The notes beneath the pieces were generated by a model, which saw only the letters and a program-made list of their open reading frames with translations, searched no databases and was not told where the DNA came from. Made by a program: the position numbers and the translations under genes. This document shows positions 27,374-35,493 of a DNA stretch of 35,493 bases, piece after piece. This DNA comes from Oligoflexia bacterium (GTDB taxonomy: Bacteria; Bdellovibrionota; UBA1018). The DNA is taken from assembly GCA_023700925.1 (NCBI GenBank), contig JAMPXZ010000008.1, positions 1 to 35,493 of the forward strand. The letters are read 5' to 3'. Positions within the stretch are counted from its first letter, which is position 1; each line of letters begins with the position of its first letter.

Positions 27374-28567
27374 TTAAAGCAAAGGGCTTGCCAGGGAAAT
27401 CACCACGCAGTCCTGTACGTTCGTCCCGGTCGGAGCGGCGGGAAAAAGAAGCTTCCAGTCGCGCAGGACGCGCGCCGTCTCGTGATTCTCCACGGCCCAG
27501 GCGAGCTTCGCGCGGCTCGCGGCCCCTCGCGAGGACAACGCCCTCCGCCGGAATTCGGCGCCGAGCAGGGCGCCCGAGGCGCCGGAAGTTCCATCCACGC
27601 CGTCGGAGCTCATGCAAAGAACTTCGAGCTCGTGCTTCTCGAAAACGTCAAAGAGCGCAAGCCCGAGCGCGGCAGCGAGATGCGACATCCGTCCGCCGCG
27701 GCGGGGTTTGCCGGAATGCTCCAAAGCCACGGCGGGCTCCCCTCCGAGGATCAGCACGCCGGATCGCCCTTCGGCGACGAAACGGCGCACCTGGCTCTCG
27801 AGGGTCTTCACCCACTGCTGCCAGGAGTCGACCCTGCCGCTCCCGGTCCAGAGGACGGGCTGCTGACGGCGCCGCGCTTCCGACGCGATCGCGGCCACGC
27901 AGGTCCGGTTATCCGCGAGAACGCGATGCGGAACCCCGCGCTCCCAGAAAGGACCGCTTCCCACCACCCCGGGACCGAAGGGATGAACATCGGAGATCAG
28001 CAGTACCCGCGCCCGGGTCCCAGGCGAGAGCCGCCGCAGCCACCGCGCCGCCCCGCCGTGCTTGAGGGCGCAGAGCCGGGATCGCTCCGCATTGAGCTGC
28101 TGAATCGAGAGCGGCAGGGCGTACAGGTGTTCGAGCCGCTCGCGCAGCTCCCGCCGCGGTACGGTCGGGACCCAGGCCAGCGATGAGGCCCCTCCCGAGA
28201 GGAAAACCCAGAGCTCGGTCACCCCGGACCGTCGGAGAGAATCGAAGAAATCGAGGATCGCTCCCCCGGCCTCAAAGCTTCCCGGACCCGGCAGCGGATG
28301 CTCGCCAAGGAACCAGCGTCCGCGCACCCCTCGCGCCGCTTTCGGGGGAGCATCCGGGGAAACCACCAAAAACGGCGAAGCGGCCTCCAGCCAGCCTTCG
28401 CCAAACGCGGCTTGCCAGGAGCGGGAAGCGGCCTTTCCCCAAAAAAGGAAGGCCCTCTTCCCCCCGCGGGGACTGCCGCCCAAAGCCGGGTTGCGGAAGA
28501 GCTCCCGCGGGTCAACCGCCCGGAGTCCCGCCCTCCAAAGAGGACTTCCTGTGTCTTGGATTTCCAC
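27374..28567 (-). CDS. Glycerate 2-kinase-like (DUF4147/MOFRL family) protein
   Basis: FLSGGASSL, LLISDVHPFGPGVVGSGP, MSSDGVDGTSGASGALL, PTGTNVQDCVV. The ORF extends to 28591 but would overlap the divergent gene; GTG at 28567 is plausible. Confidence 0.8.
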   Translation of the reverse strand: MEIQDTGSPLWRAGLRAVDPRELFRNPALGGSPRGGKRAFLFWGKAASRSWQAAFGEGWLEAASPFLVVSPDAPPKAARGVRGRWFLGEHPLPGPGSFEAGGAILDFFDSLRRSGVTELWVFLSGGASSLAWVPTVPRRELRERLEHLYALPLSIQQLNAERSRLCALKHGGAARWLRRLSPGTRARVLLISDVHPFGPGVVGSGPFWERGVPHRVLADNRTCVAAIASEARRRQQPVLWTGSGRVDSWQQWVKTLESQVRRFVAEGRSGVLILGGEPAVALEHSGKPRRGGRMSHLAAALGLALFDVFEKHELEVLCMSSDGVDGTSGASGALLGAEFRRRALSSRGAASRAKLAWAVENHETARVLRDWKLLFPAAPTGTNVQDCVVISLASPLL

Positions 28568-28584
28568 GCTATACTGAATATACC

Positions 28585-29583
28585 ATGACACACGACTTCG
28601 AGCCCATCTGGCACGTCGAGAGCGATGGCATCAAGAACGGTCCATTCACCCTCGACCGGATCCAGGAGCTTTTCGTCAAAGGCAAGTTCCGTCCGAATGA
28701 CCGCGTGACGGCAGCCCATCTCGGCGAACGCTGGATCACCGTGCAGGAGGCTTCCGAAGCGTATATGCGCCGGACCGCGACGGGAACCGTCCGTCTGCCG
28801 CCCCGTCCTCCCAAGGCGCCCCCCTCGCAACAGCCGCCCCGGGCCCCGCAAACGGATCAGCTCATGGGCCTGTTTGACGTCATCCAGAACGCCAAGTCCC
28901 GGCAAGCCAACCCTTTGGTTTCGGTTAAAGGCGCGACAGTCGGAAAAAGCTTCAAGATCCCCGGTCAGGTGTGGCTGATCCTTTCCATCACCGCGGTTCT
29001 CGGCGTCTCGATCACCGTAATCTACAGCCTCGTGCAGAAGTCCTCCCAGCTCGCTGACGTGAAGCCTGCCGCGGCCGTGAGCGGGGCCGGGACCGTGCAG
29101 ACGGTGCAGACCTCGCCGGCGCAGCCGGCCTTGAGCCAGCCCATCTCGGCCCAGCCGGCGGCCGCGGCCGTGCCGTCTTCGCAGCTTTCGCGTCCCAGCC
29201 TTGCACCCAACCTCCAGGCTCGCCCCCGCGGCCTCGGAGCGCCGTTGGGCAGATCCGCCCCCCTTCTCCGGGACGTGCGTGATAGCCGCGACAGTCGCGA
29301 CAGTCGCGACAGTCGCGACAGTCACGACAATCGCGATAATCGTGACAATCGCGACATCAAGGACAACCGGGATAACCGTGAACCCGAGCGGACGGACAGC
29401 AACGAGGACTGGCGCGCACGCGACGAGCGTGGCGAAGCGGTTCCGACCGATTCGAATCCCAATGCCCCGGGAGCTCATGGCGGAGACCCCGCCGCCCAGC
29501 CGGGCACACCGCCAAACCCGCCTTCCGAGGGCAACCCAAACCCGGAGAACCCCGAGCCGCCTCACAACCCCTCTGGACAGTAA
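28585..29583 (+). CDS. GYF-2 (DUF4339)-domain single-TM protein with (RDS/RDN)n repeat tail
   Basis: WHVESDGIKNGPFTLDRIQELFVKGKFRPNDRV...; TM VWLILSITAVLGVSITVIYSLV; repetitive Arg/Asp tail. The ORF-track start at 28183 is spurious read-through. Confidence 0.75.
   Translation: MTHDFEPIWHVESDGIKNGPFTLDRIQELFVKGKFRPNDRVTAAHLGERWITVQEASEAYMRRTATGTVRLPPRPPKAPPSQQPPRAPQTDQLMGLFDVIQNAKSRQANPLVSVKGATVGKSFKIPGQVWLILSITAVLGVSITVIYSLVQKSSQLADVKPAAAVSGAGTVQTVQTSPAQPALSQPISAQPAAAAVPSSQLSRPSLAPNLQARPRGLGAPLGRSAPLLRDVRDSRDSRDSRDSRDSHDNRDNRDNRDIKDNRDNREPERTDSNEDWRARDERGEAVPTDSNPNAPGAHGGDPAAQPGTPPNPPSEGNPNPENPEPPHNPSGQ
29278..29388 (+). repeat. 9-bp minisatellite-like repeat (CGCGACAGT consensus) encoding RDS/RDN tripeptides
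   Basis: Four exact cgcgacagt units flanked by degenerate units, all in frame. Confidence 0.85.
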
Positions 29584-29608
29584 GGCCGCCTTGGACTACC
29601 CAAAGAGG

Positions 29609-30268
29609 GTGGCACTCCAAAAGATAAAAACGCAGCAGGGCTTTTTCATGACCTTCGAGGGCACCGAAGGGGCGGGAAAGTCCACCTTGATCCGCGAAGT
29701 GGCGGCTCGCCTCCAGGAACAGGGCTATGCGGTCACTCTGACTCGCGAGCCGGGCGGCAGCCCCGTGGCCGAGCGCATCCGCGCCGTGATTCTCGAAGAG
29801 CCGATGGATCCTTGGGCGGAGCTTTTTCTCTACGAGGCGGCGCGTGCCGAACACCTCGCGCGGACCGTGCGGCCGGCCCTGGCCCTCGGCCACGTCGTGC
29901 TCTGTGATCGTTTCAGCGACTCCTCGCTGGCTTATCAGGCGCATGCGCGCGGACTCCCCTGGCCCAAGGTCAAGGCGCTGAACCAGGCGGCCACCCAAGG
30001 CCTCGCACCCGATATGACCGTCCTGCTCGACATCGATCCCGCCGTGGGACTGCGGCGCGCGCGTGATCCCAACCGCTTTGAAGATGAAGGCGTGGAATTC
30101 CAGAAAAAAGTCCGGAGCGGGTTTCTGAAATCCCGCCGCGAAGAGCCGCGCCGCTGGTTCACCGTCCGCGCCGAGAGCGGAACCCCGGCCCAGCTGGCCG
30201 AAAAGGTCCTGCGCGAATTCCACCAGCGCTCCTCCCAAAGTTCCCGAAAGCGGGCAAGCCGTGGCTAA
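29609..30268 (+). CDS. tmk: Thymidylate kinase
   Basis: FFMTFEGTEGAGKSTLIREV, LTREPGGSPVAERIR, LCDRFSDSSLAYQ motifs. GTG 29609 preferred over ATG 29648 because GFFMTFEG belongs to the conserved strand. Confidence 0.93.
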   Translation: MALQKIKTQQGFFMTFEGTEGAGKSTLIREVAARLQEQGYAVTLTREPGGSPVAERIRAVILEEPMDPWAELFLYEAARAEHLARTVRPALALGHVVLCDRFSDSSLAYQAHARGLPWPKVKALNQAATQGLAPDMTVLLDIDPAVGLRRARDPNRFEDEGVEFQKKVRSGFLKSRREEPRRWFTVRAESGTPAQLAEKVLREFHQRSSQSSRKRASRG

Positions 30269-31403
30269 GGCACCCAAGAGCGAGACCGCCGAGCAGCCCA
30301 ACCTCCTGCCCCTGCCTGAGGCGGTGATCGGCCATCACGGAAGCGAGGGGCTTTTCCCGGTCATGAAGGAATGGGCCGCGCAGAAAAAGATTCCGCCCGT
30401 GCTTCTGATCGCCGGAGTTCCGGGCGTCGGCAAACGTTCCATCGGCAACTTCCTGGCGCAGTGGATCTTGTGCGAAAAGGGGCCCTTCGGTCGGCCTTCC
30501 GCGGCGGAAGAAGAAACCGTTGATCTCTTTTGCGAACCCGCGCCGGCCCCCGCCACGTCAGACGCGGCATCGCCCCGTCCCTGCGGTCAATGCTCGAGCT
30601 GCCAACGCGCGCTCAAGGGGAACTGGGTCGATTTCACCGAGATTCTTCCCGAAGAAGGCCAGACCCTCAAGATCGATCAGTTCCGCGAGCTGAAAGCCAG
30701 CCAGGGTTTTGGCGCCCATGAGTCGGCGTACCGCGTGATCCTGATCCCGAACTCCGATCGGATGACCCCGCAGGCGGCCAACTCCATCCTGAAGCTTCTC
30801 GAGGAGCCGCCGCGCGGCTGGATCTTCTTTCTCACGGCGAGCGATCCGACGCTCCTGCTGCCCACGATCGTCTCGCGCTGCCAGAGCCTGCGGCTCAAGC
30901 CTTTCCGGACCGAGACAGTCGAAGCCCTGCTCGCCGAGGCCGGCGTCGCGCCCGCGCGACGGGCGGTCTGCGCGCAGCTCGCGCACGGAAGCTGGGGCAA
31001 GGCCCTGGAGCTCGCGCAGGACGAGAGCTGGGAAAAGCGCCGGGAGATCTTCGAGCTTCTGGTCCGGCCCGAAGACGCGATTTCGTCTCTCGTGGACTGG
31101 GCCGCGGCGGAGCCGCGCAACTTCGATCTGCTCCTGAGCCAGCTCGAACAGCTCACGGCGGACCTCATCCGGTGGAGCGCGGGCTCCACGCCACCCGACC
31201 AGTACGCCTGGCAAAACAGTGACGGCAAGGCCGCGCTCATCCAGCACGCCAAGACCCTGAGCCAGGGCGGGATCCCGCGGGCCCGCGACTTCTGGCTCGA
31301 AAGGGCCGAGCGCATCGCCCGCGCCCGCGGCGAGGCCCTTGCGCCCTTGAACCGCAAGGTTCTGATCCAGGATCTTCTCCTTCCCTGGCTGAGCGTGCGA
31401 TAA
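30261..31403 (+). CDS. holB: DNA polymerase III delta' subunit
   Basis: GVPGVGKRSIG, Zn-type CGQCSSC, ILIPNSDRMTPQAANSILKLLEEPPRGWIFFLTA, LLPTIVSRCQSLRL; GTG start overlapping the tmk end. Confidence 0.9.
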   Translation: MAKAPKSETAEQPNLLPLPEAVIGHHGSEGLFPVMKEWAAQKKIPPVLLIAGVPGVGKRSIGNFLAQWILCEKGPFGRPSAAEEETVDLFCEPAPAPATSDAASPRPCGQCSSCQRALKGNWVDFTEILPEEGQTLKIDQFRELKASQGFGAHESAYRVILIPNSDRMTPQAANSILKLLEEPPRGWIFFLTASDPTLLLPTIVSRCQSLRLKPFRTETVEALLAEAGVAPARRAVCAQLAHGSWGKALELAQDESWEKRREIFELLVRPEDAISSLVDWAAAEPRNFDLLLSQLEQLTADLIRWSAGSTPPDQYAWQNSDGKAALIQHAKTLSQGGIPRARDFWLERAERIARARGEALAPLNRKVLIQDLLLPWLSVR

Positions 31404-31410
31404 TCGAGTC

Positions 31411-32121
31411 ATGGTCTCCATCGAGGGAGTCGGCAAAAAATACGCCGAGCGCTGGGTGTTCCGCGGCGCGAAGCTGCGCGTGCGCGAGGGAGAGTCGGTC
31501 GTCCTGATCGGTCCCTCCGGCTCGGGCAAAAGCGCGCTCCTGCGACTCGTCGCGGGCCTGGAGACCCCGGACGAGGGCCGAGTCCAGGTCGCGACCCGGA
31601 ATATCGGGATGCTCTTCCAGAAGAACGCCCTTTTTGACTCCTTGACGGTGGAGGAGAACCTGCTCTTTCCGATGAAAGAGCGGAGCGGCCTCACCGGGGC
31701 GCCCGCCCGCGCCCGCGCCGCGCATTACCTCGACGCCGTGGGCCTGCGCGGCTGCGAGGAGCTTTATCCATCGGAGATCTCGGGCGGAATGCAGAAACGC
31801 CTGGGAATCGCCCGCGCGCTCGCGGCCAAGCCCGAGCTCCTGCTCTACGATGAGCCGACGGCGGGGCTCGACCCCATCACCTCGCGCACGATCATCGAGC
31901 TGATCCTGAAGCTGCGCAAGGAGGAGCGCTGCACCCTCCTCAGCATCACGACCGACATGCGGCGCGCCTACCAGCTCGCCGACCGGATCTTTCTCCTTGC
32001 ACGGGGCAACCTCGTCGAAGGCGGTACGCCGGAGCAGGTGCAGGCCACCACGGACCCGGCCCTGCGCCAGTTCGTGTACGGACTGCGTGAAGGCCCCCTC
32101 ACCGCGGAGGGCCTCGCGTGA
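31411..32121 (+). CDS. MlaF-type ABC transporter ATP-binding protein (subunit 1; H-loop His replaced by Thr)
   Basis: Walker A GPSGSGKS, Q-loop MLFQKNALFDSL, signature ISGGMQKR, Walker B LLLYDEPTAGLDP, H-loop region SITTDM; MlaF-like C-term DPALRQFVYGLREGPL. Confidence 0.9.
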   Translation: MVSIEGVGKKYAERWVFRGAKLRVREGESVVLIGPSGSGKSALLRLVAGLETPDEGRVQVATRNIGMLFQKNALFDSLTVEENLLFPMKERSGLTGAPARARAAHYLDAVGLRGCEELYPSEISGGMQKRLGIARALAAKPELLLYDEPTAGLDPITSRTIIELILKLRKEERCTLLSITTDMRRAYQLADRIFLLARGNLVEGGTPEQVQATTDPALRQFVYGLREGPLTAEGLA

Positions 32122-32894
32122 GCATCGCCTTCTGGGAAGTCTCCAAGGCCTTCGGCCCCAAGCAGGTGCTCGAGAACGTATCTTTCGACGTCGAGACGGG
32201 CCAGATCCTTTTCATCCTGGGCAAGAGCGGCGCCGGCAAATCAGTGATCCTCAAGCACATCGTCGGGGTGATGAAACCGGACAAGGGCGCGATCATCGTC
32301 GATGGCCAGAACGTCACCCGGAGCGACGCCGACGGGCTGGCGGACATCCGCCGCCGCTGCGGAATGGTCTTTCAGCACCCGGCGCTTCTGGATTCCCTGA
32401 CCGTGTACCAGAACGTCTCCTTCGGCCTGAGGACCCCGCAGTTCGCCCGGACCCTCAAGCGCCCGATGACCGAAGCGGAGATGCGCGTCCGCGTAATCGA
32501 GAAGCTCGCCCTCGTGCATCTGGATGCCGACGTGCTCGATCGCCTGCCGCAGGAGCTTTCGTACGGAATGCAGAAACGGGTTTCGCTCGCGCGGACGATC
32601 GCGCCCGAGCCGCGTTACCTGCTCTTTGACGAACCGACGACGGGTCTCGATCCCATCACCACGCGCGCGGTGAACGATCTGATCTCCGAGCTTTCGCGCA
32701 AGCTCAAGGTCACGAGCATCGTCGTTTCACACGACATGGCGTCGGCGCTCGAGGTCGCCAACCGGATCCTCGTCCTCGACCAGGCGAAGGTGCTCGCCTG
32801 GGGAACGATCGACGAGGTCAAGCGCTGCGACGAGCCGCTGGTGCGCGACTTCCTTTCAGAGACGCTCGGGCTCTCCCTGGCGGAGGCCCGATGA
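32118..32894 (+). CDS. MlaF-type ABC transporter ATP-binding protein (subunit 2; signature LSYGM)
   Basis: Walker A GKSGAGKS, MVFQHPALLDSL, LSYGMQKR, LLFDEPTTGLDP, VVSHDM. Overlaps the previous gene by 4 bp. Confidence 0.92.
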   Translation: MSIAFWEVSKAFGPKQVLENVSFDVETGQILFILGKSGAGKSVILKHIVGVMKPDKGAIIVDGQNVTRSDADGLADIRRRCGMVFQHPALLDSLTVYQNVSFGLRTPQFARTLKRPMTEAEMRVRVIEKLALVHLDADVLDRLPQELSYGMQKRVSLARTIAPEPRYLLFDEPTTGLDPITTRAVNDLISELSRKLKVTSIVVSHDMASALEVANRILVLDQAKVLAWGTIDEVKRCDEPLVRDFLSETLGLSLAEAR

Positions 32895-33673
32895 TTGGCG
32901 CGCTGGGCGGCTTTTTTCATGGGTTCCTCGGCGAGTTCGGCCGCTACTGCCTCTTCACCGCGGAGGTGGCCCGAACGATCCGGCGTACCCGGGGCAACCT
33001 CAAGCCGATCCTCGATCAGATCAGCCAGGTCTCGCTGCGTTCGCTGCCCACGGTGGCTTTTGCCGGCGTCTTCGTCGGCGCGATCCTGGTCCTGCAGTTC
33101 TACGACATGCTCCGGCAGTACGACGCGCAGATTTTTCTGGGCGGGCTGAACACCTCGGCCGTGGTCCGCGAGGTCGGGCCGCTGATCATCTCGTTCCTGC
33201 TCGCCGGCAAGATCGGCGCCTACAGCGCGGCGGAGCTGGGCACGATGCGGGTCACCGAGCAGATCGACGCCATCGAGTGCCTCGGGACGAACCCGATCCA
33301 ATACCTCATCGTTCCGCGCTTCATCGGGATCGTGATCTCGAGCATGCTGCTCCTGGTGCTCGGCCTCATGATCAGTGTCCTGGGTTCCATGGTGGTTGCC
33401 GAGTTCGCGTGCGGACTGAACTTCCTGCAGTACCTCTCGACCGTTCCCCGGTTCACGAGCGTCGGGACGCTGGGCGCCGGCCTGCTCAAGTCGGGAGTTT
33501 ACGGGCTGATCGTCGCCTCCGTGTCCTGCTTCTACGGCTATACCGCCACGGGCGGCGCCCGCGGCGTCGGGCGCGCGGTGACCCTCGCCGCGATCTACAC
33601 GAACCTCTACATCCTGGCCGCCAACTTCGCGATGTCGAGCATCCTGGACAATCTGGGGAAGCTTCTGCCATGA
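32891..33673 (+). CDS. MlaE-type ABC permease (subunit 1)
   Basis: EVGPLIISFLLAGKIGAYSAAELGTMRVTEQIDAIECLGTNPIQYLIVPRF; ATGA overlap with the upstream gene. Confidence 0.93.
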   Translation: MIGALGGFFHGFLGEFGRYCLFTAEVARTIRRTRGNLKPILDQISQVSLRSLPTVAFAGVFVGAILVLQFYDMLRQYDAQIFLGGLNTSAVVREVGPLIISFLLAGKIGAYSAAELGTMRVTEQIDAIECLGTNPIQYLIVPRFIGIVISSMLLLVLGLMISVLGSMVVAEFACGLNFLQYLSTVPRFTSVGTLGAGLLKSGVYGLIVASVSCFYGYTATGGARGVGRAVTLAAIYTNLYILAANFAMSSILDNLGKLLP

Positions 33674-34437
33674 GCGCCCAGGGACCGCTTCGCCGCGAAC
33701 TTGCCACCCTGCTCCTGGCCGCCCGGCTGCTTGGCCAAACCCTGGCTGCGCTCCCCGGCTCGGCAAGCCGCTGGCCCGAGACGCTCCAGGCCGTCGTTCA
33801 GATCGGGATCGGGAGCCTTCCGATCATCGTCCTGGCCACTGTGTTTGCCGGCCTCGTCGTGACCAACGAGATCTCCTGGCACATGGACCAGGCGCTCCAT
33901 ACGGTATCGATGATTCCAGGAGTGACGGGCCAGTTCATCCTCCGCGAGCTCGGGATCGCCATCCCCGCCCTGCTCCTCGTCAGCAAGGTCGGGGCCTCGA
34001 TCACCGCCGAGGTCGGAACGATGAAGGTCACCGATCAGATCGATGCCCTCAAGCTCCTCGGCATCGACCCGGTCAAATACCTCGTAGTGCCCCGCTTTAT
34101 CGCAACCGTGATCGCGAGCGCGTGCCTGACGCTCATCGCGATCTCGGTCACCCTCGGCTGCGCCCTGGTGATCGCGGTGATCCATCACAACTTCTCGGTC
34201 CTCGAGTACCTCAACGCGCTCCGGCCCTATGTGGGGGTAGGTGACGTCTTTCGCGCCCTGCTCAAGGGGACCGTCTTCGGAGCGGTGATCCCGGTCGTCT
34301 CGTGCGCCTACGGCCTCCGCTGCCAGGGCGGCGCCGAAGGCGTCGGCTCGGCGACCACCAACTCCGTCGTCACCTCGACCATGGCGGTGATCCTGCTCGA
34401 CTTCCTGCTGACCTACCTTTTCACGAGCGTTTTCTAA
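33670..34437 (+). CDS. MlaE-type ABC permease (subunit 2)
   Basis: RELGIAIPALLLVSKVGASITAEVGTMKVTDQIDALKLLGIDPVKYLVVPRF; ATGA overlap at 33670. Confidence 0.93.
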   Translation: MSAQGPLRRELATLLLAARLLGQTLAALPGSASRWPETLQAVVQIGIGSLPIIVLATVFAGLVVTNEISWHMDQALHTVSMIPGVTGQFILRELGIAIPALLLVSKVGASITAEVGTMKVTDQIDALKLLGIDPVKYLVVPRFIATVIASACLTLIAISVTLGCALVIAVIHHNFSVLEYLNALRPYVGVGDVFRALLKGTVFGAVIPVVSCAYGLRCQGGAEGVGSATTNSVVTSTMAVILLDFLLTYLFTSVF

Positions 34438-34531
34438 GCGAGCGGAAAGCGCCCGCGTCTCCGAAAGGCGATTTTGAAAGGCAGTTTTTGCCGACTTCAT
34501 GCGCGGGCGCCTCTCTGCTAACATGGAGACC

Positions 34532-35359
34532 ATGAAAATCTCCAACGAAGCGAAGGTCGGTGCTCTCGTCCTGGGCACGACCGCACTCGCCGTCGCCTTC
34601 GCCTGGGCCATTGGGATCCAGAATCCTTTCGCCGACAGCGTGAAGTTCCACGTCACCTACAACTTCGCGGGCGGCGTCGAGGTGGGCTCCCCCGTCCGCG
34701 TCTCCGGGATCAAGGTCGGCAAGGTCGAGCAGATCGAGTTCTTCGTCCCCGCCGAGCGCCAGAAGGTCGCGCACCAGGAGCCCGGGAGCGACGCCGTCTC
34801 GACCACCCAGGCAGTGCACCCGCTGCGCCTGCTCGTCTCCGTCCGCAAGGACGCCGCCTACGGCGTGCGCCACGACAGCCGTTTCTACATCAATATGGCC
34901 GGGATCATCGGCGAACGTTATGTCGAGATCACCCCGGGAAGCGTCGCCTCTCCCCGCATCCAGCCCGGCGAAGTCGTGGCCGGCATCGATCCCCCTCGCA
35001 TCGACCAGCTTATCTCGCAGAGCTTCGATCTCGCCGGCAAGATCAAGAAAGTCCTCGACGAAAATGAAGGCGATATCACGCGCTCGATCGAGCTGCTCTA
35101 CAAGCTCAGCGCCAACCTGAACCGCGCCCTCGAGGCCATCGACAAGAGCAAGGTCCTCAAGACCGATCTGTCGAAGCTGGTGGAGAATCTCATCGTCATC
35201 ACGGGCGATGTCCGCCGCCTCACCGAGAAAACCCGCACCCCCGAGGCCGACAAGACCCTCAAGCTCCTCTACGATCTGCTCTGGCGGCTCGAGCCGCTGG
35301 ATTCCCAGGGAATCCGCAAGTTCCTGCAGGATGAGGGCGTCAAGGTGAAGATGTTCTGA
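34532..35359 (+). CDS. MCE-domain protein (MlaD-like), single MCE domain
   Basis: N-terminal TM; FHVTYNFAGGVEVGSPVRVSGIKVGKVEQIEF, FYINMAGIIGERYVEITPG. In-frame ATGs at 34523 and 34532. Confidence 0.92.
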   Translation: MKISNEAKVGALVLGTTALAVAFAWAIGIQNPFADSVKFHVTYNFAGGVEVGSPVRVSGIKVGKVEQIEFFVPAERQKVAHQEPGSDAVSTTQAVHPLRLLVSVRKDAAYGVRHDSRFYINMAGIIGERYVEITPGSVASPRIQPGEVVAGIDPPRIDQLISQSFDLAGKIKKVLDENEGDITRSIELLYKLSANLNRALEAIDKSKVLKTDLSKLVENLIVITGDVRRLTEKTRTPEADKTLKLLYDLLWRLEPLDSQGIRKFLQDEGVKVKMF

Positions 35360-35390
35360 GGTGCGGCGAGGGATGCAAGCGTCCCCCTAC

Positions 35391-35493
35391 TCGCAACCGT
35401 ACTGCAGCCTCACGTAATGCAACTTCTCGAGGTCGCTTACCGGAAGCCCAAGAGTCTTCTTCATTCTGGAATCATTCATCGCGACCCGCACTC
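35391..35493 (-). CDS. Possible C-terminus of a convergent gene continuing past the window
   Basis: Reverse-strand open frame to the window edge: ...VRVAMNDSRMKKTLGLPVSDLEKLHYVRLQYGCE*. Too short to identify. Confidence 0.3.

Noticed and set aside
26599-28065. 488-aa plus-strand ORF
   Set aside because: Arg/Pro-rich shadow ORF opposite the beta-barrel and glycerate-kinase-like genes.
28152-28161. Extra reverse-strand GCCGCGGTAC match to the CTAGTACCGCGGC repeat
   Set aside because: Only 10 bp, lacks CTAG and lies inside a coding region; likely chance in GC-rich DNA.
29278-29388. CRISPR-like short repeats
   Set aside because: Units are 9 bp, contiguous and in frame, with no spacers or cas genes; coding minisatellite.
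28219-29565. 448-aa minus-strand ORF
   Set aside because: Overlaps the GYF-domain and glycerate-kinase-like genes; Val/Ala/Ile-rich part is antisense of the RDS repeats.
31411-32894. Sequencing error explaining the H-loop/signature changes
   Set aside because: Both are in-frame substitutions within otherwise intact, well-conserved motifs, and they fall on the same predicted composite site; still worth confirming in relatives.

Overview
High-GC bacterial chromosomal window with about 36 supportable protein-coding genes on both strands. I see no tRNA, rRNA, CRISPR array, transposase or prophage. Most of it is housekeeping: CinA fragment, RdgB, RpmB, RidA, MaeB, Pgm, RpoH-like sigma factor, RpsO, PNPase, Tmk, HolB, an M16 peptidase and a glycerate-2-kinase-like protein. 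These are interspersed with lineage-type exported or outer-membrane proteins. The most interesting signals are: (1) a compact terminal operon (31411-35359) with two MlaF-type ATPases, two MlaE-type permeases and one MCE/MlaD protein. The two ATPases carry complementary motif losses (H-loop His->Thr in one, LSGGM->LSYGM in the other) that would fall in the same composite ATP site, suggesting an asymmetric heterodimeric lipid transporter. (2) A lipoprotein subtilase without its own propeptide, overlapping a membrane-anchored gene whose C-terminus looks like a detached S8 propeptide/inhibitor. (3) A dispersed CTAGTACCGCGGC repeat at three gene 3' ends. (4) Several -10 boxes 6-7 nt before start codons (candidate leaderless mRNAs), including a 17-bp divergent intergenic region with overlapping, symmetric -10 boxes. 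(5) A CinA whose amidase active-site motif is degenerate. All calls come from reading the sequence and recalling family motifs; no database search was run.
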